Assembly: GCA_937890045.1 (NCBI GenBank)
Contig: CALBXV010000004.1
Coordinates: 1-10,885, forward strand
Direction of reading: 5' to 3'
DNA length: 10,885 bases
Origin: an uncultured archaeon
GTDB taxonomy: Archaea > Thermoproteota > Nitrososphaeria > Nitrososphaerales > CALBXV01
Part shown: piece after piece, positions 1 to 4,370 of the stretch
How the letters are laid out: every line of letters starts with the position of its first letter
Numbering within the stretch: position 1 is the first letter of the stretch
Made by a program: the position numbers and the translations under genes
Notes under the pieces: generated by a model
Databases searched by the model: none
Seen by the model: only the letters and a program-made list of their open reading frames with translations
Told to the model about the DNA's origin: nothing

Positions 1-29
1 CGGATTGACTCTCCCTGTATGCTACGACC

Positions 30-293
30 TCACACTAATTCTAAGACGACACCATCCGAAGCTTCGAAGGAATCACTGGTCAAGCAGTCAAAGCGTAATG
101 TCTCAAGAGTATCAAGTATGCTACCATGAGCGTAACCCTGCTCATAGAACTTCTGATACTGCTCTGCTTTGACTAATGAATGTGACTCGAAGATTGGATT
201 CCCACCATCTTCCATAACTATGTACTGAGTAATAGTATCTGGAAATGGGGTATATTCGTTTATGAGGTCTACTGCTACTATGTATGTTATCAT
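30..293 (-). CDS. Hypothetical protein, 87 aa, acidic
   Basis: I do not recognise this protein. It is a small, acidic, soluble-looking polypeptide with no signal peptide, membrane segment or known motif; its C-terminal third is rich in Asp, Glu and Ser. The start is well supported: AAAGGAG lies seven bases upstream of the ATG, inside the leader AACTAAATAAAGGAG (300-314), which is identical to that of the gene at 807-980 and close to that of 390-746. It lies third in a same-strand series of small genes but behind its neighbour's terminator (344-375), so it probably has its own promoter in the spacer. Downstream of its stop the minus strand reads AGGGAGAG near the window edge, which looks like the first half of the same terminator type. 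An early or accessory phage role is inferred from position only. Confidence 0.75.
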   Translation of the reverse strand: MITYIVAVDLINEYTPFPDTITQYIVMEDGGNPIFESHSLVKAEQYQKFYEQGYAHGSILDTLETLRFDCLTSDSFEASDGVVLELV

Positions 294-299
294 ACCAGT

Positions 300-314
300 C
301 TCCTTTATTTAGTT
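300..314 (-). promoter_or_regulatory. Conserved leader/RBS of the 30-293 gene
   Basis: On the minus strand this reads AACTAAATAAAGGAG and ends seven bases before the ATG. The identical 15-mer precedes the gene at 807-980 (988-1002), and a variant with AACAAAAA replacing AATAAA precedes 390-746 (753-769). It is a strong Shine-Dalgarno with an A-rich enhancer. Farther upstream is a GTTAAC palindrome flanked by GAGTG/CACTC arms (327-342). Its role is unknown. Confidence 0.7.
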
Positions 315-343
315 TATATGAGGAATGAGTGCGTTAACACTCC

Positions 344-375
344 AAAAAAAAGGGAGTAGCATAACACTACTCCCT
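344..375 (-). terminator. Intrinsic terminator after the 390-746 gene
   Basis: On the minus strand this is a perfect 8-bp stem GGGAGTAG/CTACTCCC (367-374 paired with 352-359), a 7-base loop and a run of eight T (344-351). It begins about 15 bases after the stop codon. That is the textbook Rho-independent form. The same stem sequence and T-run length recur at 789-815. Confidence 0.9.
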
Positions 376-389
376 ATACATCGTGCATC

Positions 390-746
390 TTACTGCCAAC
401 GACGGTAATGATAACTCTCTCTGGCCTCTTGAATGATATCAAACAACTCTAATAATTGTCTAATATATTCTCGAACTTTATTCTCTTCGTGCCAATTATC
501 ATTGTTACCATCCATTGACTTGGTGGAATGAAGAATCAACCGTCCGTAATGTTTTATATCTCTCATATCCTCTTCTGTTGCAAACATATCAGCTGGCGGG
601 ATATGATTCGCCAGTCTATGTATATGTTGCTCCTTTACCTCCATCTTCTTGTACACTGGATTACGTAGTCTGAAGTGTGAGGATTTCTCAACGAGATTAC
701 TAACGTGATGTTTGATGCAAGGTATGATACGGTGTCGTAGATTCAT
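390..746 (-). CDS. Hypothetical protein, 118 aa, basic and His-rich
   Basis: I do not recognise this protein. The N-terminal third is basic with many Arg, Lys and His. The C-terminal part (about residues 85-118) looks helical, with alternating charged and Leu/Ile residues, and ends in an Arg/Tyr/Trp-rich tail. There is no membrane segment. The start is supported by AAAAAGGAG about seven bases upstream of the ATG in the shared leader (753-769). It sits between two intrinsic terminators, one after the upstream gene (789-815) and one after its own stop (344-375), so it is probably transcribed as a single-gene unit. The basic composition would suit nucleic-acid binding, but no fold can be assigned. 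Confidence 0.75.
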   Translation of the reverse strand: MNLRHRIIPCIKHHVSNLVEKSSHFRLRNPVYKKMEVKEQHIHRLANHIPPADMFATEEDMRDIKHYGRLILHSTKSMDGNNDNWHEENKVREYIRQLLELFDIIQEARESYHYRRWQ

Positions 747-752
747 AGTATA

Positions 753-769
753 CTCCTTTTTGTTTAGTT
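753..769 (-). promoter_or_regulatory. Conserved leader/RBS of the 390-746 gene
   Basis: On the minus strand this reads AACTAAACAAAAAGGAG and ends six bases before the ATG. It is a variant of the 15-mer before the two flanking genes. A GTTAAC palindrome lies upstream, just after the T-run of the preceding terminator, as in the neighbouring spacer. Confidence 0.65.
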
Positions 770-788
770 AGCGTTTTGTTAACATACT

Positions 789-815
789 AAAAAAAAGGGA
801 GTAGTATCACTCCCT
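789..815 (-). terminator. Intrinsic terminator overlapping the stop of the 807-980 gene
   Basis: On the minus strand this is the stem GGGAGT/ACTCCC (809-814 paired with 797-802, extended by an A-T pair), a 6-base loop and a T8 run (789-796). The first arm includes the last codons of the 57-residue gene, and its TGA falls at the start of the loop. Stem and T-run closely match 344-375, so the two look like copies of one cassette. Confidence 0.85.
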
Positions 816-980
816 AATCCACCAATACCATATGCCAAGAGCAAAGTGTACTGGAAACATAACAAGACCATAGAACCACAAAGCAAGACCTAATGCTAAG
901 TGCTTTAGTCCTTTGCTATTGAACCACATATCAATTAAAGCAAGATTAACATTTACCAATACTTCTGCTACATTCTTCAT
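807..980 (-). CDS. Small predicted membrane protein, 57 aa
   Basis: This short gene encodes a Trp-rich hydrophobic peptide. Residues about 28-55 form a near-continuous apolar stretch with five Trp, two Tyr and several Leu, Gly and Phe, suitable for one membrane span or a tight hairpin. The N-terminus (MKNVAEVLVNVNL) is a short amphipathic stretch. The start is strongly supported by AAAGGAG seven to eight bases before the ATG in a leader 15-mer (988-1002) identical to that of the 30-293 gene. The terminator stem begins inside its last codons. It could be a small inner-membrane effector such as a holin-like or exclusion protein, but no family motif is visible and the role is open. Confidence 0.7.
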   Translation of the reverse strand: MKNVAEVLVNVNLALIDMWFNSKGLKHLALGLALWFYGLVMFPVHFALGIWYWWIRE

Positions 981-987
981 AATACCA

Positions 988-1002
988 CTCCTTTATTTAG
1001 TT
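988..1002 (-). promoter_or_regulatory. Conserved leader/RBS of the 807-980 gene
   Basis: On the minus strand this reads AACTAAATAAAGGAG seven bases before the ATG. It is identical to 300-314. This unit is the first on the minus strand after the divergent region, so a minus-strand promoter is expected upstream (about 1000-1060), but I cannot place convincing -35/-10 boxes. Confidence 0.65.
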
Positions 1003-1137
1003 GAACTACGATGTATTAAACGTATGGATTCCTCAGTCTGATATAAGCAAGAGACTGTCTCTGCTCCTTGCCACTCTGCTCTCACTTATACCAGATAGAG
1101 GACGATAAATACCCGCTACTAGGACGAGTCTTAGGCA

Positions 1138-1377
1138 CTTAGCACTTTATCGCTATGCTAAGCAAAAGGGTCTATCGGTTCCCCTGCCGTACCATCCATT
1201 AGGGGGTCTGCTTTACCCACCCTCCTGACAGGGGCTCGCCGCTAGGCGAGGGGCTGGCGAGCTGGTGGTCATGGGCGGGGGCGTAGCCTGATGACGTAGT
1301 CATCAATGAACGCAAACTCAACGAATGGTTTCAACCTAATAAGACATCGAACCCCCCAATTGAATGGGGGTAGGTTC
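1138..1377. ncRNA. Candidate structured RNA or packaging-site island
   Basis: Successive inverted repeats are seen: CTTAGCA/TGCTAAG (1138-1144 with 1156-1162); CCCCTG/CAGGGG (1181-1186 with 1229-1234) enclosing GGGT/ACCC (1204-1207 with 1215-1218); CTCGCC/GGCGAG with a GCTA tetraloop (1235-1250); TGATGAC/GTCATCA (1289-1295 with 1299-1305); and CCCCCA/TGGGGG (1353-1358 with 1365-1370), which can extend through GAACC/GGTTC (1349-1353, 1373-1377). Such density in a GC-rich, ORF-free island suggests structured RNA or DNA. It could instead be a terminase cleavage or packaging site. The strand cannot be decided because perfect inverted repeats fold from either strand. No known RNA family is recognised. 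Confidence 0.3.
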
Positions 1378-1474
1378 TTGTTTAACCTCACACTCCCATT
1401 CTTGATATATTTTCAGAATCTGGTACCTGTACAAAAGTATTGCAAAGTATAGCGAGTTAAAGTTAAACTTGAGC

Positions 1475-1669
1475 ATGAGTAAAGTAGAGTATGAAATATA
1501 TGATCCTTTATTAGACACATGGGTGTTAAGATCCATGTCTTTAGATGATTTTAATAAAATTATATCTGAAATACAAGGCGACAACGATATATATGAGGCA
1601 GAGCATAAGATAGCTGTAAGGATTATAGAGGGTATCTTAAACAAACCAAAAGTGGAGAGTATGGATTAA
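1475..1669 (+). CDS. Hypothetical protein, 64 aa, acidic
   Basis: I do not recognise this protein. It is a small acidic polypeptide with an N-terminal beta-like segment (residues about 3-20) and a helical C-terminal half rich in Glu, Asp and Ile. It is the first + strand gene after the divergent region. I chose the ATG at 1475; an in-frame TTG at 1469 would add two residues. Neither has a good Shine-Dalgarno, which makes the start less certain. An overlapping minus-strand frame (1336-1644) lacks an ATG start and a ribosome site and runs into the hairpin region, so the + strand reading is preferred. It could be a small DNA-packaging or regulatory accessory, judging only from its place ahead of terS. 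Confidence 0.55.
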   Translation: MSKVEYEIYDPLLDTWVLRSMSLDDFNKIISEIQGDNDIYEAEHKIAVRIIEGILNKPKVESMD

Positions 1670-1672
1670 GAA

Positions 1673-1752
1673 TAGTATTATATATAGTGTTATAGTATTA
1701 TGAATACATATGCGATATACATAGAGGTGTATCTTAATAAGTATAGTATTAT
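1673..1752 (+). repeat. TAGTATTAT short repeats in the AT-rich leader of terS
   Basis: The 9-mer TAGTATTAT occurs at 1673-1681, 1693-1701 and 1744-1752, with a one-base variant TAGTGTTAT at 1685-1693. The last two exact copies extend to TATAGTATTAT. The leader also holds GATATAC/GTGTATC (about 1713-1732), an imperfect hairpin. These could be protein-binding sites, promoter -10-like elements or simple AT-rich drift. Confidence 0.5.
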
Positions 1753-1765
1753 ACATAGTATGTAA
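1700..1765 (+). CDS. Possible 21-codon leader peptide upstream of terS
   Basis: An ATG at 1700 opens a 21-residue frame rich in Tyr and Ile whose TAA (1763-1765) overlaps the terS ATG (1765-1767) as TAATG, a classic arrangement for coupled reinitiation. The terS ATG has no Shine-Dalgarno within 20 bases, which makes coupling attractive. The leader ATG has no clear ribosome site either and the sequence is very AT-rich, so this may be chance. Confidence 0.2.
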   Translation: MNTYAIYIEVYLNKYSIIHSM

Positions 1766-2541
1766 TGGAGACAATTCAGAGACCTCGGGGTAAGTTCACT
1801 GGTACTTGGACTGTTTACACTAAAGATGAAGCAGACGAGCAAGGAATTGTCTATAAGCATTGGAGCAAGGCGAATCCTGGGGAAATGGCTCTTTCTGATG
1901 ATGGATATGTAGGAGAATGTCTCTTTAGAAAGGAGCACAAAGACAAGAGAAACAGGGTAAGAATTATTATAAAGACCTGTTATGGAGTACAGTGGTATCC
2001 TGGTTCTTCAAAGCTGCTATTTGAGCCGAACAGGGCTGCACACAGATATTGTTACATAAAACCTCGTGACTGGGCTGAGCAGGAGATGAACAAGACACGC
2101 ACCAAAACCACTGTAATGGCGTATGTAACACAGCTTTTGAGTAACAATCAGATAGATTGGGATCTTTTAGGCCGTATATACAGACCTGATCAGTTAATAC
2201 CAAGAGCCACTGTAAAGAGATTATTCAAGGAGGAGCGAATAATGGAAATGGTAGAAGAGAAGCTAAAGGAAGTTTTATCAAAGAATGGCGTTAATCAGGA
2301 CTATGTGATCAAAACTGTCCTAGAGGCAATAGACATTGCTAGGGGAAAAGGCGATGTGAGCGGTATTCTTCGAGCTACCGAAAATTTTATGGATCTATTA
2401 GAGATGAAACCCTCTAAGAAAGTCATTACCGATACTATTGAGATCGATATGACTAGACAGATAGCCGATAAAATAGCGACAGAGGAGAATAAGCTAAAAC
2501 TTGGACAGCGAGTCGAGCAGAATGAGCCAAAACAACCTTGA
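1765..2541 (+). CDS. terS: Terminase small subunit, with an extra N-terminal domain
   Basis: TerS binds concatemeric phage DNA, forms a ring and hands the DNA to TerL for cutting and packaging. The call rests on its place directly ahead of terL and on the C-terminal region. Residues about 160-215 form the charged helical stretch (EKLKEVL..VLEAIDIARGKGD..ILRATENFMDLLEM) typical of small subunits, followed by a short beta-prone segment VITDTIEIDM (220-229), as in many TerS C-termini. Residues about 1-100 form a separate domain with Trp, Cys52, Cys72, His93 and Cys96, which I do not recognise; metal binding is possible but unproven. At 258 residues it is longer than many TerS proteins. The ATG lacks a Shine-Dalgarno; coupling to a TAATG upstream frame is possible. 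The stop overlaps the next gene. Confidence 0.7.
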   Translation: METIQRPRGKFTGTWTVYTKDEADEQGIVYKHWSKANPGEMALSDDGYVGECLFRKEHKDKRNRVRIIIKTCYGVQWYPGSSKLLFEPNRAAHRYCYIKPRDWAEQEMNKTRTKTTVMAYVTQLLSNNQIDWDLLGRIYRPDQLIPRATVKRLFKEERIMEMVEEKLKEVLSKNGVNQDYVIKTVLEAIDIARGKGDVSGILRATENFMDLLEMKPSKKVITDTIEIDMTRQIADKIATEENKLKLGQRVEQNEPKQP

Positions 2542-2725
2542 CGCATTATATAACGGTACCGATACGTTGTCAATAGCTCTTGCACAGTTAGAAATAGCAC
2601 TTTCTGCACTAGAAAGGATTGCAACTTCTGATGAAAACCTTCCTTTCTGGCTAAATAGGCTGGCAGAAAGCGCATTATCACGAATTGACGGTGTTCAGAC
2701 TTCTTCAACATTAGATGACTACTAA
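2522..2725 (+). CDS. Hypothetical protein, 67 aa, helical
   Basis: I do not recognise this protein. It is small, acidic and Ala/Leu/Ser-rich, and looks largely alpha-helical (residues about 14-38 and 46-58), with a Ser/Thr/Asp tail. The ATG at 2522 is chosen over an in-frame TTG at 2501 because ATG needs no unusual initiation; it overlaps the last 20 bases of terS, so translation is probably coupled. No strong Shine-Dalgarno is seen. Lying between terS and terL, it may assist packaging or be a small moron-like insertion. The sequence alone does not decide. Confidence 0.6.
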   Translation: MSQNNLDALYNGTDTLSIALAQLEIALSALERIATSDENLPFWLNRLAESALSRIDGVQTSSTLDDY

Positions 2726-2867
2726 AATGCGTTATCCAGGCCCCGATGCCAGCTGGTGGAAGATGGTTAAGTACCTTATTTACCTCGAACCAGACTTTAA
2801 GACACTTATAAACGTATTATTCAAGATGACATGGAAGAAGATAAAAGAGCTATTCTACAGAAACTAG
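2715..2867 (+). CDS. Small overlapping ORF between the 2522 gene and terL, 50 aa
   Basis: A frame opens at ATG 2715 (or ATG 2727, giving 46 aa) and runs to TAG 2865-2867. It overlaps the end of the previous gene by 11 bases (from 2715) and the annotated start of terL by 37 bases. The peptide is basic and Trp/Tyr/Leu-rich (SWWKMVKYLIYL, then a Lys-rich C-terminus), consistent with an amphipathic helix, and it fills what would otherwise be a 105-base gap in a tightly packed operon. There is no clear Shine-Dalgarno, so translation would rely on coupling. The family is not recognised. Confidence 0.4.
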   Translation: MTTKMRYPGPDASWWKMVKYLIYLEPDFKTLINVLFKMTWKKIKELFYRN

Positions 2868-4309
2868 AGAACGACATGGTGCTTTTTGGTAGGATCACAG
2901 TGCCTAACATGTTTGTAGCTCCTTCTCCGAAATTTCACTATGAAATAGCCGATGTTCTTATGGATAAAAGTAACGGTCAGGTAAATATCATAGCTCCTAG
3001 GGGTCATGCGAAAAGCTCCATCGTTGGGGGGATATACCCACTTTATCATCTGCTATTCGATAAAGGGAAAAAACTTATAGTTCTTGTCAGTAGGACACAA
3101 GACCACGCTGTAAAACTTCTAGGAACACTAAAAGACACATTTGACTATTCTAAGGAGTTCAGGTCTCTCTTTGGCTATTGGGGAATGCATTCAGCAAAGA
3201 TATGGACTAGAGCTGAGGTAGAGCTAAAAGATGGCTCAGTTATTGTCTGTAAGGGTACAGGACAGCAATTAAGGGGAATAAAGGTCGGTAACCAGCGTCC
3301 TACCTTAATTATCGTAGACGATCCTGAAGATGAGAACAACACTAAGACTGCAGAAGCGATGGAACAGAATCTTAGGTGGCTCTTACAGTCAGCAGTTCCA
3401 TCTTTAGACCCTTCTAAAGGAAGAATAGCTATTATTGGAACCCCCCAGCATCAGAGATGTATGGTTGAAACTCTTAAAGAGATGAATGGATGGACTAATA
3501 TGCATTTTGCCCCTGATCTTGACAAAGGAATTGCATTATGGGAAGAATGGCACCCAATAGAGAAGCTAAAAAAGAAGAAAGATGAATTAGCCTCTATTAA
3601 TCGTGTGTCTGTCTTTTATAGAGAATACCTATGTCAGATAGTAGGTGATGAAGATCAGCTCTTCAAAGAAGAGTATCTTCAGTACTATGATGCTGAATTC
3701 TTCCTGGATGCTGAGAATAAGGCATTCATGAGGTTTGCTGACGATGAGGATAGGCCTGTTAATGTCTTTATGGGTGTAGACCCAGCCTCATCTACTCGTA
3801 GAACAGCAGATTATTCGACAATAGTCGCTGTAGCTATCGATAATAGTAACAATAGGTATGTTTTGCCTTACTACCGTAAACGTGCTACTCCCCTAGATTT
3901 AGCGGAATCCATCATAGATTACTACAATACCTATAAACCTCAGAAGACTAGGATCGAATCAGTTGGCTATCAGGAGATGCTTAGGGAATATCTGAGAAGA
4001 CGATGCGATGAAGAAGGGCTGTTTATACCAGGATTGGAAATTAAGGAGCGACCTAGGACTGCAAAAAGCTACAGATTAGAAACCATGCAGCCGTTTATGG
4101 CTCAGAAGAAGCTATATATACAAAAAGACATGCAGGAGCTAAAAGATGAGCTCTTATTGTATCCCAGAGGTAGAAATGACGATTTACTAGATGGTCTGTA
4201 CTATGCTACTAAAAATGTCTATTCTCCCTATCACACCGAAATATCTGAGGAAAAGGTCAAAATTATCCGTAAAAAGAAGGAACGTACTTCAGATTGGCTC
4301 ATTGCATGA
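2831..4309 (+). CDS. terL: Terminase large subunit (packaging ATPase and nuclease)
   Basis: TerL is the DNA packaging motor. It docks on the portal, hydrolyses ATP to pump DNA into the procapsid and cuts the concatemer. The ATPase domain shows a Walker A region (IIAPRGHAKSS, about 53-63), Walker B (TLIIVDDPED, 158-167) and the coupling motif IIGTPQH (201-207). The RNase H-like nuclease domain shows acidic centres at Asp317 (MGVDPAS), Glu376 (RIESVG) and Asp451/Asp454 (NDDLLDGL). At 492 residues it is a full-length, intact member of the family. The start is uncertain: the ATG at 2831 has no good Shine-Dalgarno and overlaps the preceding small ORF. An alternative ATG at 2876 (residue 16) lies eight bases after that ORF's stop and would keep every motif. 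Confidence 0.97.
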   Translation: MEEDKRAILQKLENDMVLFGRITVPNMFVAPSPKFHYEIADVLMDKSNGQVNIIAPRGHAKSSIVGGIYPLYHLLFDKGKKLIVLVSRTQDHAVKLLGTLKDTFDYSKEFRSLFGYWGMHSAKIWTRAEVELKDGSVIVCKGTGQQLRGIKVGNQRPTLIIVDDPEDENNTKTAEAMEQNLRWLLQSAVPSLDPSKGRIAIIGTPQHQRCMVETLKEMNGWTNMHFAPDLDKGIALWEEWHPIEKLKKKKDELASINRVSVFYREYLCQIVGDEDQLFKEEYLQYYDAEFFLDAENKAFMRFADDEDRPVNVFMGVDPASSTRRTADYSTIVAVAIDNSNNRYVLPYYRKRATPLDLAESIIDYYNTYKPQKTRIESVGYQEMLREYLRRRCDEEGLFIPGLEIKERPRTAKSYRLETMQPFMAQKKLYIQKDMQELKDELLLYPRGRNDDLLDGLYYATKNVYSPYHTEISEEKVKIIRKKKERTSDWLIA

Positions 4310-4341
4310 AACTTTATCAATATTTATGCGTAAAATTGCAT

Positions 4342-4351
4342 GTTCATGAAC
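4342..4351. promoter_or_regulatory. GTTCATGAAC palindrome in the terL-portal spacer
   Basis: This is a perfect 10-bp palindrome in the 61-base spacer between terL and the portal gene, the longest spacer in the operon up to that point. It could be an operator or chance. The spacer holds no terminator. A TTGCAT/TATATG pair is present but sits too close to the portal ribosome site to be a credible promoter. Confidence 0.25.
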
Positions 4352-4370
4352 CTTAATTATATGGAGTGTT

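Larger units (their letters stand above)
981..1474. other. Divergent non-coding region between the minus-strand and + strand modules
   Basis: No convincing ORF lies here on either strand; the few ATG-started frames are under 20 codons and lack ribosome sites. The left part (about 1003-1130) has the palindrome AGAGACTGTCTCT (1050-1062). The middle (about 1170-1290) is markedly GC-rich against the surrounding sequence and full of inverted repeats. The right part (1380-1474) is AT-rich, with AAAGTAT repeated one helical turn apart (1434-1440 and 1444-1450) and the palindrome AAGTTAAACTT (1460-1470). By position it must hold the promoters firing outward in both directions. Being just upstream of terS, it may also hold the cos or pac site. 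Both roles are inferred. Confidence 0.75.

Noticed and set aside
1288..1312. CTGATGA on the + strand, resembling a hammerhead ribozyme core
   Set aside because: The GAAA core segment, a suitable stem II and a cleavage triplet in the right layout are missing. The motif is part of the simple TGATGAC/GTCATCA hairpin.
1353..1370. CCCCCA/TGGGGG hairpin as an intrinsic terminator
   Set aside because: No T-run follows on either strand, so it is kept only as part of the structured island.
1340..1380. TTCGA-like segment on the minus strand near the C-run, possible tRNA T-arm
   Set aside because: The flanking bases do not pair as a T-stem and no anticodon or acceptor arm can be drawn on either strand.
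1336..1644. Minus-strand 102-codon frame, hydrophobic
   Set aside because: It starts at TTG with no ribosome site, overlaps the better + strand gene at 1475-1669 and runs into the hairpin region.
2301..2711. Minus-strand 136-codon frame opposite terS
   Set aside because: It lies opposite terS and its neighbour, its composition is typical of antisense frames, and it has no ribosome site or supporting context.
4333..4364. TTGCAT/TATATG as a sigma-70 promoter for the portal gene
   Set aside because: The start point would fall within the portal Shine-Dalgarno, leaving no usable leader.
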